Below, piece by piece: positions 23,101-34,565 of a stretch of DNA of 64,000 nt (position 1 is its first letter; the number at the start of each line of letters is the position of its first letter). The DNA comes from Oxyruncus cristatus (taxonomy: Eukaryota; Chordata; Aves; Passeriformes; Cotingidae): positions 223,119 through 287,118 of the forward strand of contig VXAY01003172.1 in assembly GCA_013399855.1 (NCBI GenBank), written 5' to 3'. Position numbers and translations under genes: made by a program. The notes beneath the pieces were generated by a model. It was not told where the DNA came from. It saw only the letters and a list, made by a program, of their open reading frames with translations, and did not search any database.

Positions 23101-26100
23101 TGTGCATGGCACGTGCATCCCTGCCCACTGCATCCGGCCCCGCGAGAGCTTGGCAGGGCGTTCCTGTGCAGTGCATGTCTGTGTGCGGCGGGGCTGAGCT
23201 GCATGTCAGAGCTGGCACATGTGCGAATGGAATTGCTGTTTGCTTTGCAAGTTTCTTCCTCCAGACCTCCCTGAAACTGTGGGAGCAGTGCAGCTTCTGC
23301 ACCCCTGTCCAGAGCCCAGGAGTGGAGCCTTCCCCTTCCCTCCATTCCCCGCTCTGTTGGGGCATGCCCATGTGACCCCTTCCCTTTTCCCTCCATGCTC
23401 TGCTCATGGCAGGAGAGCAGCAGAGCCAGACAGTGCTGCTGGTTTGTGACATTGAGCGTTGTGGCAGCAGTGAACCCCAGTTCCAGGGATGGACACATGC
23501 CTGAATCTCACATGCACCACACAGCACCACATGGGCCACGACTGGGCAGAAGGATCCACATCCTGCAGCCTGGAAGACCACCTCTGCTGCCTACTCCTCA
23601 CCTCCATGCAGCCTCAGGGCAGGTGTATCCCCAAGCCCCCACAAATGCTCTTGACCTGGGGGTCCTCTTATATCCACCCCCTCCACACCAACCAGAACAC
23701 CATGGGCAGAAACAAACCCACACCTGGGAGAGCAGCAAGAAGGGCAGCAGAGTCCTACTGCCGGTGAGGAGCCTCCAGAGCTGCTCTGGGACAGGCCTGG
23801 GTACACTTGGTCCTGTCTGTGACATCATGGGCTGTGCTCAGAGCCCAGAGTCTCACCTGCTAGGAATGTTCCTGCCATCGGGGCCTCACTGACCACTGTC
23901 AAGGTCTGTCCTTGACCACGGGAGCTGCTCTGGCCTCATCACCCCCATCGCAGAGCTTCAGACTGTGGGACAGGCTCCTCACATCCTCAGGGGCCTGACA
24001 GTGCAGAGAAGCACCCCAAAAGACCCTGAAGAGCACCCCAAGTACTGCTTTTGGAAGTCCCCAAGGGCACTTGCTTGTCTTTTCAGGTGTGACCCTTATG
24101 AGACATTTGTCCTGCACTCTGTCCCACAGGAGCAATAGCTCCCCGTGGAACTCTGTGTGCGAGCAGAGGTGGGACACAATCCAGACTGGGGTAGTGGATT
24201 CAGAGGGTGTCCTGCCAAGCATTTTCCTTCCCCTTGACTGCTAACTGCAATGTGGAGCCCCCCGAGAGCTGTGTCTTGCTGTCTTGCCAAAGTGGAAAGA
24301 AGAGGAGAGGCAGGGAAAGGAGAAATAAGGCAGCTTGGAGAGGACCAGCGGGCTGTCACGATGCTTCAGGGAGGATGTCCCTGGGAGAGGGGCAGGGTCT
24401 GTACAGGGCAGGCAGTGCTGGGGGCTGCCTGGCTCACAGGCTGCACCAGCAGAGGCACACTGAAACTCTTTTGTGCAGCTTTGCCAAGAGCCAAGAGGGC
24501 CAGAGGCCAGGGGGCAAAGGCACCAGCCCTGGCGGAACTGAGCAGCCCCCAGCCCCTGCCCTTGAGTAGCGGCACTAGAGCAGCCACAGCAGCCTGAGGT
24601 CTTAATACCCCCACTGTCCTGGGCTGAGCCCAGCACCCCTCACTGCCCCACACCATCCAGTGTTTGCTCCTGCACGGGGCACGGCCATGCAGCCCCTGGC
24701 CTGCTGAGCAACCTGGCTGCTGGAAGACTCTGCCCTCCTCTGCCAGGCCTGTCCCCTTCCCAGCCCCACCTGCCCGTGCCCCCACCCCGTGCTAGTCCGA
24801 GACCCCCGCAGGCAGGAGCTGCAGCTCACCCCGAGGAAAAGGCAAGCAGCAAAATGCAGTCTCCAGTCAGACCTGACACCAAGGTGATGGGTATAAAAGT
24901 GCTTTCTCAGGGCCATTGCCTCCTTTGGGAACAGAGACAGACATCCGAGGGGGCTATTGGGATCCCTCCCCAGGATCTGGCAGGACTTACCTGGAGCCAG
25001 TGCAGTCCCTCTTGGTCAGCCTCAAGGCCACTATCATGGACAGATGCTGGGGCAGAGGCAGTGCTCACACCCAGCAGGGAAAGGGCTCTAGGCTCTGACA
25101 TTTGTAGGAACCTGATGAAAACACCTGCAGCCCCTGAGCTGGACAGTCATGCAAGCAGCCAGCCTGGGAGCTACGGCCAAGCACAGAGATTGCAGGAGGC
25201 AGGGTGGAAAGAGATGGGAAAACCCACACCAGCAGCAAGTGGGGCCAGGGAGGCCTGGCCAGGTGTGGGTCTCACATGGAAGACTCACTCCCCATTAGTC
25301 CCCACCTGGATCTCACACATCTGCATCAGCCCTGATTCTGTGTTCCACAACCCCCAGTAATGCAGGTGCTGGGTCATGGGCACACTCTTGACAGGAGCCC
25401 CATCACCCACAGGCTGTCTGGGCTTTGTTCCACAACTTGCCTTCTCCTGGACACACAGAGGAGGCAGCAGGATGGCAGGACACGGGCTGAGCCCCTGCTC
25501 CTTTGGGCAGAAGAGAGCCCTTGGGGTTAGCTGAGCTGTTGTGTGTGGACTGAGCCTGGACACAGCCCAGGACCACGAGCAGCCACTACCTGAGAATCTA
25601 AACCTCACCTGAAGATGCTGCACCCCAAGAGCATCAGGCAGACTCTCAGACTGGCTCTGGCTCCCACAGAACATACCTGCAGTGAAGAGGGGTGGAAAAA
25701 GGCACCACGCAGCATTTAACAGCTCTGGCTCATCACTGCTGCAGCACACCTCTGCATCCTCAGAGCACTGTATGAACACCAGCTGCTTAATCCCATGACT
25801 CCCTGGGGATCTGGGCAGATCCAGCAGCTCCATCCAGCACAGCCAGTGTGGATGCTCCTCAGCAGCATGAGCTGTGATGAGCACAAGACCCATTGCTGCT
25901 GCCCATGGCACCCACCCAATCTGCTGCTCCCCGCCTCAGGCCACCCTGGGGTCGGCATGACATGGACATTGCTGCACCCTCACATCTGTCCTTGCTCCTC
26001 CCTGGCCACATCTCTCAAGGGCGGGACAAAGGCCAGCTGCAATCTGAGTGAGCCACAAAGCCAAGCTTGCGCCTGGCAACTCAAGCTTCTCCGTCTTTCT

Positions 26101-26925
26101 CCTTAACTGTCCCACACCATGCGTGGCTCATGTCCTTGTCAGTTCTGGGCACCTTGGCTCTGCCTCCAGTCCCCCACACAAACCCTTCACAGGATGGGCA
26201 GCTGGGGTGTTGGCTACTGTGGTTGCTCAGTGCTTCAAGCCTCCAGTGGGACCATCAGCTCACCCATCTCTAGTGAAGGAACAAGAGATCATGTCCGCCT
26301 TAAATTAATTGTGGAGTTGCCATCTTAGTAGAGTTAGAAGCGATTCTCTCGCCAAAGGTGCTGCTCATCTTTGTGCAGAGAGGCCAGCACAAGGTCTGTG
26401 TGCCTGAGCTGCTCCAGAAGGACTTGTGAGAGCCTGACTTGGCTTCAGAAATGAATTTCAGCCACTCAGAGTCACATTCAACTCAGAAATCTAAAAGGGT
26501 GTTAGATCCCGTCTGGACTGTGACTCACAAGTCCTTGCTCTACAACAGCACTTTTATGTTCAGTGACATAGTCTGTGTGATGAACACCTGTGTCTGCTCC
26601 TGTCCCAATGCCCCACACAGGCCTGGTGAGACTCCCTCCTTCCTCCCCATTAGGGTATTGTGCAGCTTGTATTGGCTGTGTGAGCATGTCTGGGGTGGAG
26701 GTGGTCTGCAGCAGCAGGGGGAATGGCTGTGATGTGCTGAAACAGAAGCCACCAAACCCAGGGCTGCCTGGCATGAAATGGTAAGGGAGGGTCATAAAGG
26801 AGTTGTGTTGCCCATTCCCACTGCAATTCAGTGGAAGATCCAGCAATCCCCCCAAGTCCCCATGATCCCATTGGTCCCAGAGGTGCCATCCCTCACATCT
26901 GCTCATGCTCTCTTTCCTCTTATAG
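20140..26925 (+). other. DLGAP4 intron 1 (about 6.8 kb)
   Basis: Runs from GTGGGT to CTCTTATAG. It is GC-rich, poor in CR1, and shows no recognisable gene. A 168-bp segment at 21449-21616 with a splice acceptor, a donor and an open phase-0 frame is discussed as a possible cassette exon. The rest holds no feature I can name. Confidence 0.8.
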
Positions 26926-27143
26926 GTGCCTCAGGGGGAGTGGAACAACACGCTGTCCAGGGACAAGGACAGTGAGATCCCGTGCCGGCGCATGCGGAGC
27001 GGGAGTTACATCAAAGCCATGGGGGATGATGATAGTGAAGACTCAGAAAACAGCCCCAAACCATCCCCAAAAACTGCAGCTCGGAGGCAGAGTTACCTCA
27101 AGGCCACCCAACAGTCCCTGAGTGAGCAGAGCACCACACAAAG
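26926..27143 (+). CDS. DLGAP4: DLGAP4 coding exon 2 (residues 318-390, part)
   Basis: Acceptor TTCCTCTTATAG|GTGCCT and donor CAAAG|GTAATG. It enters in phase 0 and leaves with two bases of an arginine codon. It encodes two of the short DLGAP repeats that bind the guanylate-kinase-like domain of PSD-95/DLG proteins: RSGSYIKA (residues 341-348) after PCRRM, and RRQSYLKA (370-377) after SPKPSPKTAA. In the family the serine before the tyrosine is phosphorylated to tighten binding (established for SAPAPs, not shown here). The intervening segment is acidic and serine-rich (DDDSEDSENS). Compared with the mammalian protein, as recalled, only conservative changes are seen around the repeats. Confidence 0.95.
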
Positions 27144-28369
27144 GTAATGCTGGAGCTCCTCTGGGAGCTCTGCACAAGTCCCAGGGCCACCCCTGGAGCA
27201 GCCCTTGGGGTTTGGCCAGCAGCACCCCACAGAGGCCCCAAGTGGGGATCAGAGCCCAGCAGGACTCCTGCACCCCAGCTCAGGCTACCTAGGGGGCAGA
27301 GACATCCTGGTGACTCCAGATAGCCCTGGCATTCGGAGCTGCTCTAGGTCCCTGTCCGCTCAGTGATGGGGAGAGCACTGTTCTGATTGGAGCTGTGGGG
27401 ATTTCCTCTCCAAGCATCTTCTCCTCTGGGGGAGTACAGAGATCCCAACCCCATGATGCCACTTGGACATGGAAGCTGTTGACCCAGCATGGCTCAGGAC
27501 ACTTGGCACACAGCCCAAGACCCGCTGGGACTGTGACAGCTGCTTTACTCCACAGGTGTCCCAAGGACCCTGAGACCAGCCAGAAAGTTGGCACACTGGG
27601 CTGGGTGATATCCTGAGGCCAGGAGAGAGGAACTGAGAGGTTAGGCACCAGGTGTTGAGGGAGGAAGACCCACAGAGGTTTGAGCCAACCACACAGGAGA
27701 GCCAGGGGAACACAGCAGAAGTTTTGCTGTGCCAGAAGGTGGTCCTGCAGGATGGGAGGTGTGTGACCCATGACCGGTGGTGATGCTGTGCTGTATCCTC
27801 ACCAGCTGCTCCACTTCCCAGGACAAGGCACCTGGGGACTGTCAGTGTTTTGGATGCTGCAGTTTGGGAGGGTGTGAGTGGTACGGAGGCTCAGCAGGCA
27901 GAGGGAAGCTGGGTGCAGGCAGTGTGGGGACCCCTCATGGAGGCTTCAGATTGAGATCAGATGCTGCTTTCTGCTGAGAGATGGTGACAAAATCAACTGT
28001 AAGGAGTCCTAGAAATGCCTGCTCTGGATCCGTCCCTATTCCCAGCCTTACGTCCACCTCAGAGGAGCAGAGAGGGGTCATGGGGTCTCTGGTGTGAAAT
28101 ACCTATGTGGAGAGGCTGGGGTTCCTCATTGCCCATCCAGACCATGTCCATCGGGATCTGAGCTGCCTTGAACGCTGGGCTCAGCCGGAACACGGGACAG
28201 TGCTGGGAAAGGTCAGGGGAGCGCGGGGGGTCGGGGCCGCAAGGGTGCGGCTGTGGAAAGCAGGGGGCCCCAGAGGGCTCCGGTCAGGGTTCGTCCCGGC
28301 TGGAGCTCTTGACGGGGGCAGGACCCTGCGGGGCGAAGGGCGCTCTGCAGCGGGGCCCTGCCTGGGACG

Positions 28370-28425
28370 GAGCCGGGGCTGGGGCCGGGGCTGGAGCGGA
28401 GCCGGGGCCGGGGCCGGGGCTGCAG
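28370..28425. repeat. GGGGCC/GGGGCT-rich tract
   Basis: About nine G-run units of the form CCGGGG(C/G) with CTGG and GCGGA interruptions. The + strand has many runs of four Gs, so it could fold as a G-quadruplex. It is short and interrupted, not a long expansion. Confidence 0.7.
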
Positions 28426-28436
28426 CGGAGCGCGGC

Positions 28437-28449
28437 CGCCACCTGGTGA
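28437..28449 (-). promoter_or_regulatory. candidate CTCF site
   Basis: CGCCACCTGGTGA matches the reverse-complement CTCF core YGCCMYCTRSTGG at 12 of 13 positions and sits inside the intron 2 CpG island. It is a motif match only, with no occupancy evidence. Confidence 0.35.
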
Positions 28450-29489
28450 CCGGCCCTCGCCGCCCGTCGGGGAGCCCCGGGCCCCACCAGCGGGGGAACA
28501 CCGGGATGTGGCTTGGACAGGGGGGGCAACAGGGACAGCCAGAGCGAGGGCAAGGCACGGAGCAAGGAGCTACGATCCGTCCCTCTGCGAGGGCCTCTGC
28601 CCCTCCCAGGTCTGTTGGCCGCTCTCTGTGACTCAGTTTCCCCGCAGGCAGGCTGCGAGGGCAGGGCAGGGTGAGGGCCAGTGGGATGGCACAGGGAAGG
28701 GATGCCTGCTCCAGGACACCACTGGCTTAGGATGTGAGCTCACAGACAAAAGATTGTCAGCATGAGGGAAACCTGTCAGTCAGTGGAGAGCACAAGGCTT
28801 GGGGCTTCACATGGCCTTTTGGCCGCTCAGTGGGTCCCCAGGGGCTGGGTGTCTCCTCCATCTTCCCTGGCAGAAGGGACAGCTCCCACTCTCATCCCAT
28901 CCCAGGATGGAGACTCCAGAGGTGCTGTGGGAGGCCCAGATGCTGCACAGGGCTCTGCCCTGTCCTCAGCTCTGCTGTCCCCCAGGCAAGTGACAGACAG
29001 ACCTCTGTACCCACAGCTGTGACAGGTGTGGGGGAAGCAGGACTACAGGGGCCTCTGTCAGGACCAGAGGTCTTTCCAGGAAATTCCAGCAGGAAAATCT
29101 TCATAGCTGTCCCGGGTTAGCATGGCTGACCATGTACTACAGTGTGTCCACCCAGTCAGTGACAAGGACCCTTCACACAGGGTCTCGTGGTGGAAGAGAT
29201 GAACAGGGGAGTCCATCCTTCCGACATCCTTCCTCTTCCTGCGGCATCCCTCTATATCCCTCCAGCCCCTGTGTGCCTGGATCTGAGCTGAGACCATAGC
29301 TGAGGTCTCCATTGGGTTGGGCTTGGTGACAGCCCTGTTCTCCTGCACAGAGGCTGCTGCCAAGCCCCAGGACATGGGGACAGAGTTTCTCCCAGAGTCT
29401 GCAGCAAAGGTGCTCTGGAAATACCACCCCCCTGCTCCTGCAGCACTGTCATTCCAGGCTGGCTCCCCTTGGACTTCTTCCAGATGATT

Positions 29490-29560
29490 TTATACATCTA
29501 TATATCTATGTATCTAGGTAGATATATGTGTGTGTGTATATATATATATGTATATATCTC
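29490..29560. repeat. TA/TG/TATC microsatellite
   Basis: Mixed simple repeat of TATATC, TATG, TGTGTGTG and TATATATATA units. Likely length-variable. Confidence 0.85.
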
Positions 29561-30037
29561 GCAGATGTTTCCAGTTGCAAAATCCATAAAATACCATTTA
29601 AAAGTCATTTCTCACCCCACCTCTCACTCCCTTCCCACCAGTCCAGGCAGTGCTGTGACTCTGGAGGCTGGCACAGATCCCATGTGCTCCTTGGAGTTCA
29701 GCTGGACTAACCTGGCATCTGCAGTGCATTCCTGGGGTCAGTGGGACCCAAAATCTCGTCCCCTCTCCTTCTGCTGCACCCAACAACCCTTCACCTGTGT
29801 GCCAGGCTATTCCAGGGGCTGGCAAGGGGAAGAAGTGCTTCCTTCTACTCCAGGGACCAAGCAGTGGATGTGGTACCCGGCATCATCTCCGTGATGCACA
29901 GTGCCTGCGCCTGGCAGAGGGGCCATGGGCAGGGGTGATCTGGCCATGGGCAGGGGTGGTCTGGCTCTGCTCCAGCAGAGCCCCAGCACTGCCCCTACTG
30001 TGGGGTCACCCCTCACATCCTCCCTCTCTGCTGGCAG

Positions 30038-30152
30038 GAGCCTGGACCGCCTGGACTCTGTTGAGATCCTCCTACCTCCGAAGTTCCCAACCTGGGAGGA
30101 AGAATACAACCAGATCTCTGACAGCGTCAATGAGTCCAGCTGCATCAACCAG
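30038..30152 (+). CDS. DLGAP4: DLGAP4 coding exon 3 (residues 390-428)
   Basis: Acceptor CTGCTGGCAG|GAGCCT and donor AACCAG|GTGAGG. The single leading G completes the arginine codon left open by exon 2, then 38 codons follow in frame. The product reads SLDRLDSVEILLPPK, a tryptophan/acidic stretch (FPTWEEEYN) and NESSCINQ. This is the DLGAP4-type linker after the second guanylate-kinase-binding repeat. The exact phase repair (AG + G) is strong evidence that exons 2 and 3 are spliced together. Skipping exons 2 and 3 together would keep the frame; skipping either alone would not. Confidence 0.95.
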
Positions 30153-32966
30153 GTGAGGTGCTGAAGTGCTGAACGGCTCTGCCAGCACAGCCTGGCAAGA
30201 GAGAAAGCCAGCTCAGGGCAGAGGGAGCATCATCTTCTTCCTCCTTCAAAACAAGGCACTGGCTGCACTCCAGGAACTGCACAGGCTGTTCCCTGGCAGC
30301 TTTACCACAGTGTCAAGGCCAGCTCCTTAATCATGATTCATATTAGACCTCCTTCCTCCAGCTTCCCCTCCTCTCACACTGCTGGTGCAGCCACAGTTGT
30401 TCTGCCACAGGTATGGTAGCCCAGAGTGGTGCTCCACAGCACTGGGTGAAGCTCAGGGCTGCTCCAGGTGCAGGGTCCCACCGTGTCACCCCCTACAAGC
30501 CACCTGCAAGGCTGTCCAACCCTGCTGCAAACTCCTCGTGGCCCAGTGGTGGGTACAGAGCCTGGGCCAACCTCACCTGCTGGTGTCACGCCTGGGACAC
30601 TGCAGCACTGGGTCACCGGGGACAGTCACCCCTGCTCAGCTCAGGACCTCATCCCTCATGCAGCAGACTGGACCCAGGAACCCGGGAACAAGGTGCTTTT
30701 AATTCATGAGGCTGAACTCCCAGCTAGCTGGGGATGTCTCTCTTGGATATTCCTGGGCCCCATGGAGTTGGCAAAGCCAAGGATGCCTGTGAGAGGCTGG
30801 TAGCGGGTGGCAAACCCCTTGCCACAGGGTGGACTCATACCCTGACCCCAGCATCTGGAATGCAGTGGTGCAAAACTGGGTTTAACTCCCTACACAGTGG
30901 TCTTGGGATTATTCTGGAACTCTTCCTGGCTCAGGTGGCTCTAAGACAGCTGCCTCACAGGCCAGGAGACAGCTCATGCCAGGGAAAGCCTTTGCAGAGG
31001 TCCCATGTGCTTATCTCAGCCCTTTCACTGTGCAGGTGAAGGTCCCAGGGCAGGAATGGCTCCACAGGCTTCACCCAGCTGGTCCGCTATCGCCCTGGGC
31101 CTCTGTCATGCCCCATCTCTGTTCATGCATGTCTTCTAGGAACATGTGCCCACACCCTGTCTGTGTGCAGTGACCACAGGCAGCAGCACGAGGAGGGGTT
31201 ACAGCAGTGGGGTGGGCACCAGAAACCCAGGGTTGAGGGGGGCTGAGCAGTGTGTGTCCTGCCAGTGTTCCCCTCCAGGTGTGTGGGGCTCTGAGGCCTC
31301 CTCTGGCCCAACCCAGCCCCTCTGGCCCCATGGCGGGTACCTCCTGCTGTCCCAGAGCAGTTGGAGCCCTTGGAGGAGAGCTTGGGAGGAGCACAGGGCA
31401 TTGCTGGGCAAACCTGCTCCCTGTGGTGAGTCTCATCCCTTGTGCAGCAGCAGCAATTGCTGGGTGTCTCAGTGCACAGAGGGAGCCAGGACCATCGTGT
31501 CCTTGTCCTTTGCATGTCAGTCCATGCTTGAAGCCAGGTGTCTGCAGAAGACAACAGTTCTATGCTCTATCCATGTCTAGAGCTTCTGTTCTGCAGCTAA
31601 GTGCAGCACCCCATGGAGTCATCAGAAGGGTCTTGGAGCTGAATGGTCTGAGAAGTCCATGATGTGCCAGGAGCTGCCCAGGCAGCCACCCCAGAGACAG
31701 ACTGGTGGCACTGGGATGCTGCAGGCACACCAACTGCCACAGCACCCTCTCAGACATGGTGCTGCTGCCATCACATGCACTCTGCCACTGTCCTCCAAAT
31801 CCCAGAGAGTTCAGCTCCAGCTGGCTGGGATTGAGAGACCTCCTATGAACTGCATGTCTGTTGATCCAGGATGGAGACGGTTCAGCCACTAGTGTCAGTG
31901 CCAGAGGCATTCCACCCCTGCCCTCACCTTTGTGTGAAGTCTTGTGTGTCCAGCCAGACCCCAGTGTCCTCCCACATAGAAGTATCCCCTGCTCTGACAG
32001 ACAAGTTTCCTCTGCTTGGTTTTGTCCCCATTTGGCTCCATCTTGCAGACCTCTGGCAGTCGGGGATTCACCAGGTGTGCATGTCAGCATCCCCCTGTCA
32101 CACCAAGGTGGCCAGCGAGAGCCAGCTGGTGGCCCCAACACTGCCAAGCCCCACTGTGCAGACAGGCCAGACTATCTCCCAGAGCCAAGCCTCTTCCCTC
32201 AGATATACTTTGAACCTGAATTCTTCCCAAGATGGGTCATCTTGGGCATGAGCAGGGTAGGTCATGCAGGGCAGAGCCCAGAGAGTGGATGTACTCTGCA
32301 GACTAGGGAAGCAGAGGAAGAGGAGGTGGCATTCCTCCCCACAGCGCATTGTCTCTCAGGGGTCTGTCCGCATGCCAAGTGTGTCCCTTAGCTTTGCTGT
32401 GGTGGGAAGGCAGTACAGCTTCTGTCTGGCTTCTTCTGGCTTGGAGGTCAGCAGAGACAGCAGTGAGGTGGCCAGTCCAGCCCCATGAGGGTGAAGGACA
32501 GTTTCCCTGACATGGAGCACGCATGGAGCACGCTGGCTCTGTGGGCTGCAGAGGCCCATCACTGCTCCTGACCATGCTGGGGGCTTCCCAGAGGTGCTCA
32601 CACTGGGAGCCACACCAGCCTTGTCCAGCTGTCCATGTGTGCCAAGGGGTGTCCCAGCACTGTGTGTCCGCAGTGTCCTCTGTGTATATATGTGGATATA
32701 TGGTGCATACAGCAGGCTGAAGGTGTCAGCAGCTTTTCCTATGGTTGAGATGTCCTGTGGAGCTTTGCTGTGCTGTGTCCATGCCACTGTGTGAGACACC
32801 TCACTTGGCAACTTATGGGTTCTGAAGTTTGCACTGAAGTGTCAGCATTAGTGGCCCCAGGGGATGGGCCACCCACTCCCCTTGTCCTCAGTCCCTGTGC
32901 AGTGACTGTCTGTGTGAGGGGCTCCCCTGTTCTTGGCCTTTAACCTTCTCCAACTCTTTCTTCCAG
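30153..32966 (+). other. DLGAP4 intron 3 (about 2.8 kb)
   Basis: GTGAGG to TTTCTTCCAG, phase 0. Unique-looking sequence without CR1 or recognisable genes. The open frames are short and unlike known proteins. A small TGTGTATATATGTGGATATATGG stretch near 32680 is the only simple-sequence feature noticed. Confidence 0.75.
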
Positions 32967-33017
32967 ATGTTTGGACCCCCCTCACTTATCCCTCAGATAT
33001 TTACCCATGGAGAGCAG
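32967..33017 (+). CDS. DLGAP4: DLGAP4 micro-exon 4 (51 bp, residues 429-445)
   Basis: Acceptor CTTTCTTCCAG|ATGTTT and donor GAGCAG|GTATTG. The 17 codons read MFGPPSLIPQIFTHGEQ, which aligns with the mammalian DLGAP4 segment of the same length that starts IFG and contains SLIPQ. Both ends are phase 0, so the exon can be included or skipped without a frameshift. The leading ATG is an internal codon, not a start. The donor +3 to +6 (ATTG) is weak, which fits possible alternative use. Confidence 0.9.
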
Positions 33018-34099
33018 GTATTGTCCCGCTGGCGTTTCCCTCATCCTTCCTCACGGAGCTTTCTCGGGTCAGTGGGGACACCCATGGTGGGGTGTGAGGC
33101 AGCCTCTGGGACCAGCTCATGCCCAGGCCAGCAGAAGGAGGAAGAGGAAAATAGGAGGAGAAGGAGGCACCAGGCACTGCAGGGCAGATGGAGAGCTTGG
33201 TCCTGGACCCAGCAGGGGCTTAGGGACTGTCAGTTTTAGAGGGGAAGCAGATGAACTTCTTGAGCCAAATCTCATGGAGCTCAGATGCCAAAGCTAGGCA
33301 GGATCCTTGAGCGTGAGGAGAAGGAAAGGGCCAGAAGAGATAGAAGTAGCCAACAGGGCCAGTCTCAGCATTTCTCATTTGTATTTTGGAATGGTCTGCT
33401 CTGGGCTGGCTCTGGTTTGATCTGGCTGAGCTTCTCCCAATTCCAAGTTTGCCCAGCTACTGCCATGGGAGAGCAGGGCAGGGCTGAGGGCACTGGGAGG
33501 GAGGTGGGGGCACTGGCAGAACTGCCCCTGCCCAGCCTGCTGCAGTCAGCTACAGAGCCCTCTCCTGGCCCTCACTGCAGATGAGGCTGGGATGGGTTCT
33601 GAGGTGCCACCCAGACCCACCCCAGGCATCCCTGGGCAAAGGTGGGGGCTGCCCCCCAGCCCACACCTCCCCTTTCTCTCTCCCCATCTCCCCCCATCAG
33701 GAGTTCGCCTGCCCTGGTGGGCTTTTGCTGAGCCTGGGGTCTCCCACCTGTGCTGCACAGGGGGACCAGGGGGACCTGGCAGGGGCTGGACTAGGATTTT
33801 AGCCTCACATGCTCTTAGCCTCACCATCAGGGGCTGGGGGATGTTTCACAGGCACTGCTATGGTAAGTCTCTCCTACTCCACAAGCAGGGACCCTCTCAC
33901 CTCCAAGGAGAGCCTCCTCTTCCCTCTTGCAGCAGAGAGCCCGGGCACCTTGCACCCCAGCAGCACCAGCCACTGCACCTCCCGCATCACCTGCCATGAG
34001 CAGGACCACGCAGGAGTGGCAGCAGGGCAAGGAGCAGGAGGGAAGGGAAGGGTTGCCCGCAGGCAGAGGCTGACTGAGGCTGCCGCTCTTCCCGTGCAG
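33018..34099 (+). other. DLGAP4 intron 4 (about 1.1 kb)
   Basis: GTATTG to CTTCCCGTGCAG. It has purine-rich GGAGGAAGAGG stretches near 33140 and C-rich tracts near 33650-33700. No other feature is recognised. Confidence 0.75.
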
Positions 34100-34346
34100 G
34101 CACCTGAGCCGGAGCTGGGGGAGCAGTACGAGGCGGTCTGCGACTCGACCTACAGCGAAGCCGAGTCGGCGGCTGCAGAGGTGCTGGATCTGCCTCTGCC
34201 CAGCTACTTCCGATCCCGGAGCCACAGCTACCTCCGCGCCATCCAGGCAGGCTGCTCCCAGGAGGAGGACACGGGCTCCGTCCGCTCCATCTCCCCGCCA
34301 CAGACGGGCAGCCTCAGCGGCAGCAGAACCCTGCCCCCCAACAGCA
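34100..34346 (+). CDS. DLGAP4: DLGAP4 coding exon 5 (residues 446-528, part)
   Basis: Acceptor CTTCCCGTGCAG|GCACCT and donor AACAGCA|GTAAGT. It has 82 full codons plus one base, leaving in phase 1. Landmarks are an acidic start (PEPELGEQYEAVCDS), AESAAAEVLDLPLPSYF, and the third guanylate-kinase-binding repeat, RSHSYLRA at 485-492, followed by IQAGCSQEED. It ends in a Ser/Pro-rich stretch (SISPPQTGSLSGSRTLPPNS). In mammals the phase-1 junction is followed by a serine-cysteine start of the next exon and the KKTPPPVPPR region; no such exon lies in the window. Reading past the donor gives a few codons then a stop, so splicing or an alternative end is required. Confidence 0.95.
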
Positions 34347-34565
34347 GTAAGTGCCGGTCGCAATGAGGGGCCAGGGGGGCCAGGGGCCAGGGGACACTGC
34401 TGGGAGCTGTCGAGCATGCAAAGCGCTGGACTCAGGTTCCTGCATCCCCAGCCACGGCTGTCCGTGACTTCTGTGGGCTTATGGGGCCTCTGTGCTGGAG
34501 AGGGTGGCCAACAGCTGGATGCAAGTCCTGGAATGACAGGCTCTGAATTCTGCATCAAAAGAAGT

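Larger units (their letters stand above)
28190..28640. promoter_or_regulatory. intragenic CpG island in DLGAP4 intron 2
   Basis: CpG dinucleotides are dense here and sparse on both sides. The block contains GCGCGGGG, CCGCCCGTCGGGG, a NotI-type GCGGCCGC at 28432-28439 and a run of GGGGCC-like units at 28370-28425. No conserved coding frame is present. It could be an alternative promoter or an insulator/enhancer. A CAGG|GTGAGG-like donor near 28670 would allow a short first exon on the + strand, but this is unproven. Confidence 0.55.
27144..30037 (+). other. DLGAP4 intron 2 (about 2.9 kb)
   Basis: Phase-2 intron from GTAATG to GCTGGCAG. It contains a CpG island at about 28190-28640 and a TA/TG microsatellite at 29490-29560 (both listed), plus two copies of a roughly 21-base GGCCATGGGCAGGGGTG unit at about 29920-29965. 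No other gene is visible. Confidence 0.8.

Noticed and set aside
28370..28425. Disease-type GGGGCC expansion
   Set aside because: It has only a few interrupted units, which is normal for a CpG island.
19189..34346. Assignment to DLGAP1, DLGAP2 or DLGAP3
   Set aside because: The N-terminal FPRIHYNSHFEVP and FPSHAQATKINR stretches and the SLIPQ micro-exon fit DLGAP4; DLGAP1 differs clearly at these places.
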